DNA of 64,000 nt, from positions 1 to 64,000 of the forward strand of contig NZ_LIVV01000006.1 in NCBI RefSeq assembly GCF_001905825.1, written 5' to 3'. Positions within the stretch are counted from its first letter, which is position 1. Each line of letters begins with the position of its first letter. A model generated the notes under the pieces. It saw only the letters and a program-made list of their open reading frames with translations. It searched no databases and was not told the DNA's origin. This DNA comes from Streptomyces sp. CB02009 (GTDB taxonomy: Bacteria > Actinomycetota > Actinomycetes > Streptomycetales > Streptomycetaceae). Positions 32,081 to 40,918 of this stretch are shown piece after piece. The position numbers and the translations under genes were made by a program.

Positions 32081-33214
32081 TCAGAACTTGTTGCGCGGCG
32101 TGATGCCCAGGCTCATGCCCGAGAGGCCCCGCTGGCGGCCGCCGAGCTTGCCGGCGATCGCGCGGAGGGCCGCGCCCGCCGGGGAGTCCGGGTCGGAGAG
32201 GACGACGGGCCTGCCCTCGTCGCCGCCCTCGCGGAGCCGTACGTCGATCGGGATCGAGCCGAGGACCGGGACCGTCGCGCCCGTGGTCTGCGTCAGACCG
32301 TCGGCGACCCGCTGGCCGCCGCCCGTGCCGAACACGTCGACCATCTCGTCGCAGTGCGGGCACGGCAGGCCCGCCATGTTCTCGACCACACCGACGATCT
32401 TCTGGTGGGTCTGGACGGCGATGGAGCCGGCCCGCTCGGCGACCTCGGCCGCCGCCTGCTGCGGGGTGGTGACGACCAGGATCTCCGCGTTCGGCACGAG
32501 CTGCGCGACCGAGATCGCGATGTCGCCGGTGCCCGGGGGCAGGTCGAGCAGGAGGACGTCCAGGTCGCCCCAGTACACGTCCGCGAGGAACTGCTGGAGC
32601 GCGCGGTGCAGCATCGGGCCGCGCCACACCACCGGCGCGTTGCCCGGGGTGAACATGCCGATGGAGATGACCTTCACGCCGTTCGCCGACGGCGGCATGA
32701 TCATGTTCTCGACCTGGGTCGGACGGCCGTCCGCGCCCAGCATCCGCGGCACGCTGTGGCCGTAGATGTCGGCGTCGACGACGCCGACCTTCAGACCGTC
32801 GGCGGCCATCGCCGCGGCCAGGTTCACGGTGACGGACGACTTGCCGACGCCACCCTTGCCGGAGGCGACCGCGTACACCCGGGTCAGCGAGCCGGGCTTG
32901 GCGAACGGCACCTCGCGCTCGGCGGTCGTGCCGCGCAGCGCCGCCGCGAGCTCCTTGCGCTGCTCGTCGCTCATCACGTCCAGCGAGACGTCGACGCCGG
33001 TGACGCCCTCGACGCCGGAGACCGCGTCGGTCACCCGCTGGGTGATGGTCTCGCGCATCGGGCAGCCGGAGACGGTCAGGTAGACCGTGACGGCGACCTT
33101 GCCGTCCGGTTCGATCTCCACCGACTTGACCATGCCGAGCTCAGTGATCGGTTTGTTGATCTCGGGGTCGTTCACCGTCGCCAGTGCTTCGAGCACCGCG
33201 TCTTCCATAGCCAT
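32081..33214 (-). CDS. mrp: Mrp/ApbC-type iron-sulfur cluster carrier ATPase
   Basis: 377 residues from ATG 33214 (a second ATG at 33208 is possible). An N-terminal MIP18/DUF59 domain (VLEALATVNDPEINKPITEL, with Cys51 in VSGCPM) precedes the P-loop ATPase with deviant Walker A ASGKGGVGKSS at about 118-128. Later come DADIYGHSVPRMLG, LLLDLPPGTGD and the cluster-binding PCPHC. It would assemble and hand over Fe-S clusters to target enzymes. It follows the MgtE-N/CBS and DUF1003 genes on the same strand, with 44 nt between. Confidence 0.94.
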   Translation of the reverse strand: MAMEDAVLEALATVNDPEINKPITELGMVKSVEIEPDGKVAVTVYLTVSGCPMRETITQRVTDAVSGVEGVTGVDVSLDVMSDEQRKELAAALRGTTAEREVPFAKPGSLTRVYAVASGKGGVGKSSVTVNLAAAMAADGLKVGVVDADIYGHSVPRMLGADGRPTQVENMIMPPSANGVKVISIGMFTPGNAPVVWRGPMLHRALQQFLADVYWGDLDVLLLDLPPGTGDIAISVAQLVPNAEILVVTTPQQAAAEVAERAGSIAVQTHQKIVGVVENMAGLPCPHCDEMVDVFGTGGGQRVADGLTQTTGATVPVLGSIPIDVRLREGGDEGRPVVLSDPDSPAGAALRAIAGKLGGRQRGLSGMSLGITPRNKF

Positions 33215-33258
33215 ACCGACGATGGTACGGCGCCGACCACCGGCCCATGAAAGGCCTG

Positions 33259-33834
33259 TCAACGGTCGGGTACGTCACTTCGCCGGGTGTCGGCCGACGG
33301 GAATAGATCCCGGCGCTCCTCCAGCTCCCTGATCAGGTCCTGGAGCTCCGAACGGATCCAGTCGCGGGTGGCCACCTCGCCGAGGCCCATCCGCAGCGCC
33401 GCGATCTCCCGGGTGAGGTACTCGGTGTCCGCGATGGACCGCTCGTTCTGCTTCCGGTCCTGTTCGAGGTTGACCCGGTCCCGGTCGTCCTGCCGGTTCT
33501 GCGCGAGCAGGATCAGCGGAGCCGCGTACGAGGCCTGCAGGGACAGCGCGAGCGTCAGGAAGATGAAGGGGTACTCGTCGAACTTGAGCGGGCCCGGCGC
33601 GAAGATGTTCCAGACGACCCAGACGATGATCGTCAGGGTCATCCAGACGAGGAACCGCCCGGTCCCCAGGAAGCGGGCGATCCGCTCCGACAGCCGCCCG
33701 AACGCCTCGGGGTCGTACTCCGGAAGGAACTTGGGCCGCCGCTCGCGCGGCAGGTCGAGCCGGATGCGGGCCCCCGGCCGCTCGCGCTCCCGGTCGCGGT
33801 CCCGCTCGCGGTCCTGCGTGCGCTCAGCCGCCAT
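33259..33834 (-). CDS. DUF1003 membrane protein
   Basis: A 191-residue protein. A highly charged start rich in Arg/Asp/Glu (RERDRDRERERP) leads to two membrane helices (about 64-85 and 90-110), with the family signature around FDEYPFIFLTLALSLQASYAAPLILLAQNRQ. A long coiled-coil-like tail (DRVNLEQDRKQNERSIADTEYL) follows. Its start overlaps the preceding MgtE-like gene by 11 nt, so the two are coupled. A metal-transport link is suggested by that neighbour only. Confidence 0.9.
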   Translation of the reverse strand: MAAERTQDRERDRDRERERPGARIRLDLPRERRPKFLPEYDPEAFGRLSERIARFLGTGRFLVWMTLTIIVWVVWNIFAPGPLKFDEYPFIFLTLALSLQASYAAPLILLAQNRQDDRDRVNLEQDRKQNERSIADTEYLTREIAALRMGLGEVATRDWIRSELQDLIRELEERRDLFPSADTRRSDVPDR

Positions 33835-35107
33835 GCCCGGCCCCCTCCTCGTGGAACTCGGTCTCGCGCCAGTCCTCCGGCAGCAGATGGTCGAGCACGT
33901 CGTCGACGGTGACCGCGCCGAGCAGCGACCCGCTCTCGTCGACCACGGGCGCCGCGACCATGTTGTACGCGGCGAGATAACTGGTCACGGCCGGCAGCGG
34001 GGTGTCCGGGCCGAGCGGCGGCAGATCGCTGTCCACGAGCGAGCTGACCAGCGTGAACGGCGGATCGCGAAGCAGCCGCTGGAAGTGCACCGTGCCCAGG
34101 TACTTGCCCGTCGGCGTCTCGTCGGGCGGCCGGCACACGTACACCTGCGCCGCCAGCGCCGGCGACAGGTCCTGCTGCCGGACCCGGGCCAGCGCGTCCG
34201 CGACCGTGGCGTCCGGCCGCAGCACGATCGGCTCGGTCGTCATCAGACCGCCCGCCGTGCGCTCCTCGTACGCCAGGAGCCGCCGGACGTCGGCCGCGTC
34301 GTCCGGCTGCATCAGCGTCAGCAGCCGCTCCTGGTCCTCCTCCGGCAGCTCGGACAGCAGGTCGGCCGCGTCGTCCGGGTCCATCGCCTCCAGGACGTCG
34401 GCCGCGCGCTCCTCCTTCAGCTTGCCGAGGATCTCGATCTGGTCGTCCTCGGGCAGCTCTTCGAGGACGTCGGCGAGCCGGTCGTCGTCGAGAGCGGCGG
34501 CGACCTCGACGCGCCGCTTGGCCGGGAGGTGGTGCAGGGCGTTGGCCAGGTCTGCGGGGCGGAGCTTCTCGAAGGTGGCGACCAGGCTCTCGGCGCCCTG
34601 GCCGTGCTCCTCCAGGGAGAAGCCCGTGACGCCCGACCACTCGACGGTCAGCGTCTCGCCCTTGCGGCTCAGCACCCCGCCCTTCCCCTTGCGGACGAAG
34701 ACCTTGTCGATCTCCCAGTCGCGGCGGGCGGGCAGCTGCTGGATGGCGACGTCGAGGACGGTGACCTCCTCGCCCTCCTGCCCGCCGGGCCCCACGAGCC
34801 GGACGCGCCGGTCGAGGAGCTCGCCGAGGACGAGGCGCTCGGTGGGGCGCGCCTCGAAGCGGCGCATGTTGACGACACCGGTCGTGATGACCTGGCCGGA
34901 CTCCACACCGGTGATCCGGGTCATCGGCACGAACACCCGGCGGCGGCTCAGGACCTCCACGACCATGCCGAGCAGCCGCGGCGGCCGGCGGCCGACCCGC
35001 AGCATGGCCACCAGGTCGCTGACCCGGCCGACCTGGTCGCCGACGGGGTCGAAGACCGGGACTCCGGCGAGGTGGGAGACGAAGATCCGGGGGGCGCCTG
35101 CCGCCAT
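33824..35107 (-). CDS. MgtE-N/CBS domain protein lacking the Mg channel
   Basis: 427 residues. A PRC-barrel-like start (VFDPVGDQVGRVSDLVAM) is followed, at about 190-300, by the MgtE intracellular N domain: superhelical repeats such as LPAKRRVEVAAALDDDRLAD and LEELPEDDQIEILGKLKEER. A CBS-domain pair (about 300-415, MTTEPIVLRPDATVADAL and DESGSLLGAVTVDDVLDHL) ends the protein. The membrane channel of true MgtE transporters is absent. It may sense Mg2+ or nucleotides and control a separate partner, perhaps the coupled DUF1003 protein or the nearby CorA. Confidence 0.9.
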   Translation of the reverse strand: MAAGAPRIFVSHLAGVPVFDPVGDQVGRVSDLVAMLRVGRRPPRLLGMVVEVLSRRRVFVPMTRITGVESGQVITTGVVNMRRFEARPTERLVLGELLDRRVRLVGPGGQEGEEVTVLDVAIQQLPARRDWEIDKVFVRKGKGGVLSRKGETLTVEWSGVTGFSLEEHGQGAESLVATFEKLRPADLANALHHLPAKRRVEVAAALDDDRLADVLEELPEDDQIEILGKLKEERAADVLEAMDPDDAADLLSELPEEDQERLLTLMQPDDAADVRRLLAYEERTAGGLMTTEPIVLRPDATVADALARVRQQDLSPALAAQVYVCRPPDETPTGKYLGTVHFQRLLRDPPFTLVSSLVDSDLPPLGPDTPLPAVTSYLAAYNMVAAPVVDESGSLLGAVTVDDVLDHLLPEDWRETEFHEEGAGHGG

Positions 35108-35377
35108 GCCACGCGCCTCCTCGCTGCCGCACGATTCGAGTCATTGCCGAGCTTTGCCTGGTTCAGGCTAGCCCGTGCCGTTCCGACCCGCCCCGGCAGT
35201 GCCTCCGTACGGCTGCTGCCGGGCGCGTCACCCGGCCCGGGTACGCTGCGGACTGCCGTCCCCACCGGCACGCCGGCCCTCCCGCCCGGCAGAACCCCCA
35301 GAACAGAAGACCGCCGCCCGGGTCCCCCCCCGTACGGGCCGCGGTCCGTGTCCCCCACGACATGAGAGGCAGCGCTG

Positions 35378-36136
35378 ATGGCCGTTCGTGCCGCGTCGTC
35401 GCGTATCCACCGGGCCGTCGTGCCGCTCGCGCTCTGCGCCGGCCTGACCGTGGGGCTCACGGCCTGCGCCGCCGATCCGGACGAGGGCACCAACGGGGTC
35501 GGGAAGCTCTCCGCGGCCGAGATCGAGGGCAAGGCGCGGACCGCCGCGGGCACCGCGCGGGCGGTACGGCTCTCCGGCACCCTGGTCAGCAAGGGCGACA
35601 CGTTCAAGCTGAACATGCGCCTCAAGCAGGACGGCGCCACCGGCTCGGTGACGACGAAGAACAGCACCTTCGAGCTGCTGCGGGTCGGCGAGGCGCTCTA
35701 CCTGAAGGCGGACGCGGACTTCTGGTCCCACGAGTCCCAGGGCGGCGACGAGCCGACGGAGGCCGACTCCGAGGCCGCCGACAAGCTCGACGACAAGTAC
35801 GTGAAGGTGCCGCAGGGCGACCCCGCGTACAAGCAGCTGCGCGGCTTCACCGACATGGACCTGCTGCTCACCGGGCTGACCGGGCTGCACGGGGAGAAGG
35901 TGAAGGGCGACCGGGACCAGATCGGCGGGGTCCGCACGGTCAAGGTCAAGGGCGGCGAGGACGGCATGGGCGGCACCCTCGACGTGGCGCTGCAGGGCGA
36001 CCCGTACCCGCTGCGGTTCGCGCGGGGCGGGGGAGCGGGCCTGGTGGTCCTCTCCGAGTGGAACAAGGACTTCCCGCTCACCGAGCCGTCGAAGGAAGAG
36101 ATCCTCGACTACGGCAAGCAGCTGCCCAGGACCTGA
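35378..36136 (+). CDS. LppX/LprG-like lipoprotein
   Basis: A 252-residue protein with a lipoprotein signal ending LTAC (Cys30). The body has the pattern of the LppX/LprAFG-type fold: ARAVRLSGTLVSKGDTFKLN, FELLRVGEALYLKADADFW and KYVKVPQGDPAYKQL. In that fold a half-barrel cradles a lipid. It would sit outside the membrane and may carry a lipid or sense the envelope. The family assignment is from pattern only. Confidence 0.82.
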   Translation: MAVRAASSRIHRAVVPLALCAGLTVGLTACAADPDEGTNGVGKLSAAEIEGKARTAAGTARAVRLSGTLVSKGDTFKLNMRLKQDGATGSVTTKNSTFELLRVGEALYLKADADFWSHESQGGDEPTEADSEAADKLDDKYVKVPQGDPAYKQLRGFTDMDLLLTGLTGLHGEKVKGDRDQIGGVRTVKVKGGEDGMGGTLDVALQGDPYPLRFARGGGAGLVVLSEWNKDFPLTEPSKEEILDYGKQLPRT

Positions 36137-36327
36137 GCCGGGGCCCGGCCGGAGGCAGGGGATCGGGCCGGAGGCCGGGAATCGGGCCTGAGCCAGGGAC
36201 CCGGGCTGTGGTGTGGCCGGGGCGGAGACTCCCGGGCCAGGCCAGGCCAAGGCGTGGCCGGGGCAAGGAGCCGGGCCAGGCGTGGCCGAGGCAGGGACCC
36301 CCGGGCTGTGGCCTGGCCCGAGGTGGT
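36137..36327. repeat. GC-rich degenerate repeats between convergent genes
   Basis: About 180 bases built from variants of GGCCAGGC and GGGACCCGGGCTGTGG, with the latter motif occurring near both ends. No gene is evident. The style is like the larger array at 19370-19790, although the unit differs. Confidence 0.65.
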
Positions 36328-36834
36328 TCAGCGGCGCTTGCGGCGTGCGAGCAGCTTCGGGAGGCCGGGCGGCACCGGGTCGCGGGTCGTGGCCGCCGAG
36401 GGCAGCGGTACGGCCGCCAGGGAGCCGTCCGGCAGCTCCGTGGTCGAGGACCGGGGGTCGAGCCGCAGGACCCGGCACTCGCGCCCCCAGCGGCCCGTCA
36501 TGGCCTCGCCGTCGGGTGCGTTGAGCCGCTTGCCCTTCAGCTCGGCGACCGCCGCGTCCCACTCCTCGGTGCCGGGCGCGATCTCGCGCACGCCGGCCGT
36601 CCAGGAGACGAGCCGGCCGCCCTTGTCCTTGCTGCGGACCGTGACCTCGGCCGTCCCGCCGTCCACCAGGCCCGGCAGCGGCTGCTCGCCGGGGCCGTCG
36701 CCGACGACGAAGGCGGCGCCGTCGGACCAGACGTGCCAGAGCGCGCGGGCCGGGCCGGTGCCGCGGACCCACACCAGGCCGGACTTCTTGGTGGCCTCCT
36801 CGACGAGGGCGGGCCCGAGCAGCTCTTCAGTCAT
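36328..36834 (-). CDS. Hypothetical protein, possibly FMN-binding split-barrel like
   Basis: A 168-residue soluble protein. Strands such as LWHVWSDGAAFVVGDG and GTAEVTVRSKDKGGRLVSW resemble the opening strands of pyridoxamine-phosphate-oxidase-like split barrels, but no flavin motif is certain. The tail is basic (LLARRKRR). No operon partner: corA is upstream on the same strand with its own stop 40 nt before. Confidence 0.72.
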   Translation of the reverse strand: MTEELLGPALVEEATKKSGLVWVRGTGPARALWHVWSDGAAFVVGDGPGEQPLPGLVDGGTAEVTVRSKDKGGRLVSWTAGVREIAPGTEEWDAAVAELKGKRLNAPDGEAMTGRWGRECRVLRLDPRSSTTELPDGSLAAVPLPSAATTRDPVPPGLPKLLARRKRR

Positions 36835-36873
36835 GGCCCGAAGCCTAGGCGATGGCCCCCGGCCGCCGAGCGG

Positions 36874-38001
36874 TCACAGCCAACCGTTGCGCTTCAGCGT
36901 GCGGTGGATGGTGAAGCAGATCGCGACGATGCCGGTCAGCACCATCGGGTAGCCGTACTTCCAGTGCAGCTCGGGCATGTGGTCGAAGTTCATGCCGTAC
37001 ACGCCGCAGACCGCCGTGGGGACGGCGACGATCGCCGCCCACGAGGTGATCTTGCGCATGTCCTCGTTCTGCGCGACGGTCGCCTGCGCCAGGTTGGCCT
37101 GGAGGATCGAGTTGAGCAGTTCGTCGAAGCCGACGACCTGCTCCTGCACCCGGGCGAGGTGGTCGGCGACGTCCCGGAAGTACTTCTGGATGTCGGGGTC
37201 GACGAGCCGCATGGGCCGCTCGGAGAGCAGCTGCATCGGGCGGAGCAGCGGCGTGACGGCCCGCTTGAACTCCAGTACCTCACGCTTCAGCTGGTAGATC
37301 CGGCCGGTGTCCGTACCGCGCGTCGAGCCCTTCGCGGCCGGCGAGAAGACGTCGATCTCCAGCTGGTCGATGTCGAGTTCGACGGCGTCGGCGACCGCGA
37401 TGTAGCCGTCGACGACATGGTCGGAGAGGGCGTGGAGCACCGCGGAGGGCCCTTTGGCGAGCAGCTCGGGCTCACCCTCGAGCCGGTGCCGGAGGTTGCG
37501 CAGGGAGCCCTGGCCGCCGTGCCGGACGGTGATGACGAAGTCGGGCCCGGTGAAGCACATGACCTCGCCGGTCTCGACGACCTCGCTGGTCGCGGTGAGT
37601 TCGGTGTGCTCGACGTAGTGGATCGTCTTGAACACGGTGAAGAGGGTGTCGTCGTACCGCTCCAGCTTGGGCCGCTGGTGGGCGTGGACGGCGTCCTCGA
37701 CGGCGAGCGGGTGCAGTCCGAACTCGGCGGCGATACCGGCGAATTCGGCCTCGGTCGGCTCGTGCAGCCCGATCCAGGCGAAGCCGCCGTGCTCCCGCAC
37801 CCGGCTCATGGCGCCGCGCGGGGTGAGGCACTCGCGGTCGTCGACGCGGCTTCCGTCGCGGTAGACGGCGCAGTCGACCACGGCGCTGGAGGCCGTGTGG
37901 TCGCGGGTGGGGTCGTACGAGGTGTACGTGGTGGGGGTCTTGCGCAGGGGGTGCCGCAGGCTCGGACGGACGGCGGCGCGCAGGTCACGGATCATCGACA
38001 T
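36874..38001 (-). CDS. corA: CorA-family magnesium/cobalt transporter
   Basis: 375 residues from the ATG at 38001, chosen because AAGGAG lies 7 nt before it; an ATG at 38007 is too close to that site. The long cytoplasmic domain is followed by two C-terminal membrane helices, with the selectivity motif YGMNF between them (about residue 340). The willow-helix region has KYFRDVADHLARVQEQV and NSILQANLAQATVAQNEDMR. It forms a pentameric Mg2+ channel. The MgtE-N/CBS protein 3 kb away on the same strand may be functionally linked. Confidence 0.94.
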   Translation of the reverse strand: MSMIRDLRAAVRPSLRHPLRKTPTTYTSYDPTRDHTASSAVVDCAVYRDGSRVDDRECLTPRGAMSRVREHGGFAWIGLHEPTEAEFAGIAAEFGLHPLAVEDAVHAHQRPKLERYDDTLFTVFKTIHYVEHTELTATSEVVETGEVMCFTGPDFVITVRHGGQGSLRNLRHRLEGEPELLAKGPSAVLHALSDHVVDGYIAVADAVELDIDQLEIDVFSPAAKGSTRGTDTGRIYQLKREVLEFKRAVTPLLRPMQLLSERPMRLVDPDIQKYFRDVADHLARVQEQVVGFDELLNSILQANLAQATVAQNEDMRKITSWAAIVAVPTAVCGVYGMNFDHMPELHWKYGYPMVLTGIVAICFTIHRTLKRNGWL

Positions 38002-38428
38002 GGGCATGCTCCTTCACGGAGAAGCCGTCGGCGAGCGTGGAACAGCCCGGAATGGGGACGTGGAGCTACGTCGTCCACAAAGCGGGCGGCACCGAGGGAT
38101 CGCGGTGACGGCGTTCGCTACAGACAGGCAAAGGCGAGATGCTCTTCCGTCGTGCGAGATGCCGGAGAGGCGGGTCCGTACGGATACGGGCCGGGGATCA
38201 CCGGAAGCGCGGACGCACCGGGCGCGGGTGCGGGGCGGAAGAGCGGCTGGTACTGCCCGATCGACTTCGGTCCATCGCAGCCCCACCTCCTCCGGCCGGT
38301 CCCTCGTGAGGGATGACGTGTGACGAGTAGTCGGGAGTTCGGGACTCCCGACCAGCGGCCAAGACTATCAGCCGACTGAGGGTCAATCCCTTCCTTTGCC
38401 CGTTCCATACGCGCTTTATGCTCAGGAC
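38002..38428. promoter_or_regulatory. Divergent control region between corA and the SUFU-like gene
   Basis: 427 bases without a gene. There is a 9-bp hairpin at 38330-38352 (loop 5 nt) and a smaller one near 38300-38313. TTGCCC (38396) and TATGCT (38417-38422, 15-nt spacing) form a promoter whose -10 ends 6 nt before the ATG at 38429, giving a leaderless transcript. The corA leader of unknown length lies on the other side; I see no recognisable Mg riboswitch. Confidence 0.5.
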
Positions 38429-39013
38429 ATGGGAGAAGTTCTTGCTCTTGTCGAGGCCCGGCTGCGGACGGCGCTCGGCGAACCGGACGCACGGGCCGCG
38501 GTGACGTTCCTCGGCACGGACCGGATCGAGGTGCTCCGCTTCATGGACGGCGACCTCGTGCGGTACGCCACCCTCGGCATGTCCGCACAGCCGATGGCCG
38601 ACCCGACCGCCGCGCTCGCCGATCCGGTCAAGGGGCCGCGCGCCGAGCTCGTCCTGACCGTACGGGCCGGCCTCGCCGACACCGACAAGGTGCTGCGCCC
38701 GCTCGCGGTGCTCGCCGCGACCCCGCAGGTCGAGGGTGTCGTGGTGGCCGCGGGCGCCTCGCTCGACGTCGGCGACCCGCTCTGGCCGGGCGCCGCCTTC
38801 AGTTCGGTCCTGGTCGGAGAGTCCGGCGGCCTGGTCGAGGACCTGGAGCTGGACGAGCCGATGGACCCGGTGCGGTTCCTGCCGCTGCTCCCGATGACCT
38901 CGAACGAGGCGGCGTGGAAGCGGGTCCACGGGGCGCAGGCCCTGGAGGAGCGCTGGCTGACGCAGGGCACGGACCTGCGCGATCCACTGCGCAGGTCCGT
39001 GGGTCTGGACTGA
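38429..39013 (+). CDS. Suppressor-of-fused-like (SUFU domain) protein
   Basis: A 194-residue soluble protein from ATG 38429, which has no good Shine-Dalgarno and appears leaderless. The SUFU-like pattern is seen in YATLGMSAQPM, AELVLTVRAGL and the ending FLPLLPMTSNEAAWKRVHG. Bacterial SUFU-domain proteins are widespread, often near toxin-immunity genes, but nothing here suggests a toxin. Function unknown. Confidence 0.82.
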   Translation: MGEVLALVEARLRTALGEPDARAAVTFLGTDRIEVLRFMDGDLVRYATLGMSAQPMADPTAALADPVKGPRAELVLTVRAGLADTDKVLRPLAVLAATPQVEGVVVAAGASLDVGDPLWPGAAFSSVLVGESGGLVEDLELDEPMDPVRFLPLLPMTSNEAAWKRVHGAQALEERWLTQGTDLRDPLRRSVGLD

Positions 39014-39155
39014 CGGAGCCCCGCACTCGTCGGCGCGGACGGTGCGTCGGGTGCCGGGAGGGGGCCCGTCCACCGGGCTGTCCGGTTCGGGTCCGGGCGG
39101 CATGCCGGTCCGGTTCGGGTCGGTCCGGTTCGGGGGAGCCACCGGCCTGCCCGGT

Positions 39156-39431
39156 TCAGGTCCTCCGGGCGACGGCCCTGGTGGCGATGGCATGGGCGAT
39201 CGCCAGGTAGACCACCGCGGGGATGCCGTAGTCGAGCAGCACCTGAGCGGTGTGGTGCGCGACGTCGAACAGGCCGATCGACCAGCCCGCGAGCCAGTCG
39301 GCGGCGCTGTGGAACCAGCCGACGACGGTGTTCGCGCGGTTGGCGTCGAGCAGGTCCAGCGCGATCCACACGACCAGGATGCCCACGATGACGTGGGCCA
39401 CGGTTCTTATGACGGAGTCGATGCCTCTCAT
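39156..39431 (-). CDS. Small membrane protein, 91 residues
   Basis: Start ATG 39431 with CGGAG just upstream; an ATG nine codons earlier is possible. It has two hydrophobic helices (about 8-28, VAHVIVGILVVWIALDLL, and 62-85, VLLDYGIPAVVYLAIAHAIA) with an amphipathic stretch between. It is unrecognised and separated from the upstream MFS gene by a terminator. Confidence 0.72.
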   Translation of the reverse strand: MRGIDSVIRTVAHVIVGILVVWIALDLLDANRANTVVGWFHSAADWLAGWSIGLFDVAHHTAQVLLDYGIPAVVYLAIAHAIATRAVARRT

Positions 39432-39463
39432 GGACTCCGTGTTGCCCGGGTCCGGCACCGCAA

Positions 39464-39498
39464 ACCGGCCACGGCGGGTCCGCCCCGCCGTGGCCGGT
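39464..39498 (-). terminator. Hairpin terminator of the MFS gene
   Basis: A perfect 15-bp stem (39464-39478 with 39484-39498) with a 5-nt loop, 11 nt beyond the MFS stop codon. Confidence 0.85.
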
Positions 39499-39509
39499 CC
39501 GCGAGGCGT

Positions 39510-40739
39510 TCAGCGGGCGAAGACCCCGACGCCGTCCTCCGTGGCGTGCTTCGGGGCCAGTTCCCTGGCCTTGCCGGTGAGGGCGTCGCGGCGGACCCGG
39601 ACGACCACGGCGCCGAGCAGCGCCGCCACGCCCGCCACCACGAACGGCATGTGGACGTCGCTCCACTCCTCGATCTTCGGGGCGAAGTACGGGGCGGCCG
39701 CCGCGGCGAACCAGCGGACGAAGTTGTAGCCCGCGCTGGCCACCGGGCGCGGGGCGTCCGAGACGCCGAGGGCGAGTTCGGTGAAGACGGTGTTGTTGAC
39801 GCCGATGAAGGCGCCCGACAGGACCGTGCAGACGATCGCGGTGGTGTGGTCGCCGTATCCGAGCACCACCACGTCGGCCGCGAGCAGCACGAGCGAGCCG
39901 CCGAGGACGGTGAGCGAGCCGAAGCGGCGCTGGAGCCGGGGTGCGACCAGGACCGAGAAGACGGCGAGCAGCACGCCCCAGGCGAAGAACACCGCGCCGG
40001 ACTTGTACGGCGTCATGTCCAGTACGAACGGGGTGAAGGCGAGCACGGTGAAGAAGGCGTAGTTGTAGAAGAACGCGGCCGCCGCGGCCGAGGCCAGTCC
40101 GCCGTGGCCCAACGCCCGGACCGGGTCGAGCAGCGAGGTCCTGCGGGCCGGCTTCGGCTGCTCCTTGAGGAAGACCGCGATGCACAGGAAGCCGATCGCC
40201 ATCAGCGCGGCCGTGCCGAAGAAGGGGTAGCGCCAGCTGGCGTCGCCGAGCACGGCGCCGAGCAGCGGTCCGCAGGCCATGCCGAGGCCGAGCGCCGACT
40301 CGTAGAGCAGGATCGCGGCCGCGCTGCCGCCGGCCGCCGCGCCGACGATCACGGCGAGCGAGGTCGAGACGAAGAGCGCGTTGCCGAGCCCCCAGCCGGC
40401 CCGGAAGCCGACGAGTTCGCCGACGGAGTCCGAGGTGCCGGCGAGGGCCGCGAAGACGACGACCAGCGCGAGTCCGGCGAGCAGGGTCCGGCGTCCCCCG
40501 ATGCGGCTGGAGACGAAGCCGGTGACCAGCATCGCGACGGCGGTGATGAGGAAGTACGAGGTGAAGAGCAGCGACACCTGGCTGGGCGTCGCGTCCAGGC
40601 CCTGGGCGATCGACGGCAGGATCGGGTCGACGAGGCCGATGCCCATGAAGGCGACGACGGACGCGCCGGCGGTGGCCCAGACGGCCGGCGGCTGGCGCAG
40701 GATGCTGCCTCCGCCGGCGTTCTCTTCTGCTCTCTCCAT
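39510..40739 (-). CDS. MFS-family efflux transporter
   Basis: A 409-residue protein with 12 predicted membrane helices. Motif A lies in GFVSSRIGGRRTLLAG between helices 2 and 3, and helix 5 carries AACGPLLGAVLG-like GMACGPLLGAVLGDASWRY, the drug:H+ antiporter motif C region. This suggests export of a small toxic compound, though the substrate is unknown. A GGAGGAG Shine-Dalgarno is present. It stands alone, with an unusually AT-rich promoter upstream and no adjacent regulator. Confidence 0.9.
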   Translation of the reverse strand: MERAEENAGGGSILRQPPAVWATAGASVVAFMGIGLVDPILPSIAQGLDATPSQVSLLFTSYFLITAVAMLVTGFVSSRIGGRRTLLAGLALVVVFAALAGTSDSVGELVGFRAGWGLGNALFVSTSLAVIVGAAAGGSAAAILLYESALGLGMACGPLLGAVLGDASWRYPFFGTAALMAIGFLCIAVFLKEQPKPARRTSLLDPVRALGHGGLASAAAAAFFYNYAFFTVLAFTPFVLDMTPYKSGAVFFAWGVLLAVFSVLVAPRLQRRFGSLTVLGGSLVLLAADVVVLGYGDHTTAIVCTVLSGAFIGVNNTVFTELALGVSDAPRPVASAGYNFVRWFAAAAAPYFAPKIEEWSDVHMPFVVAGVAALLGAVVVRVRRDALTGKARELAPKHATEDGVGVFAR

Positions 40740-40779
40740 GGGTGCCGCTCCTCCGCGTCGAGATGGGTGCGATATACAT

Positions 40780-40809
40780 AGAATAAGTTAGAGGAACTAA
40801 TGAATGCAA
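40780..40809 (-). promoter_or_regulatory. AT-rich promoter with operator between -35 and -10
   Basis: Reading leftward, TTGCAT (40809-40804) and TATTCT (40785-40780) are spaced 18 nt. Between them, TTAGTT-N5-AACTTA (40800-40784) is an inverted repeat with one mismatch, a good place for a MarR- or TetR-type repressor. The surrounding 55 bases are far more AT-rich than the genome. The MFS start is about 35 nt downstream of the predicted transcript start. Confidence 0.6.
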
Positions 40810-40918
40810 GTTACATCTATATCTGCGGGTGGCCGTGGGTGAACGCCACGGGCCGGACGGGTGATCGTCGGTCGACCGTCCTTGACGCGGGGCTCCGGTG
40901 GTAGGACCGTTGAGCCCT

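Noticed and set aside
38002..38428. Magnesium riboswitch (M-box or mgtA-like) before corA
   Set aside because: I see only small hairpins and none of the conserved M-box helices; a covariance-model search would settle it.
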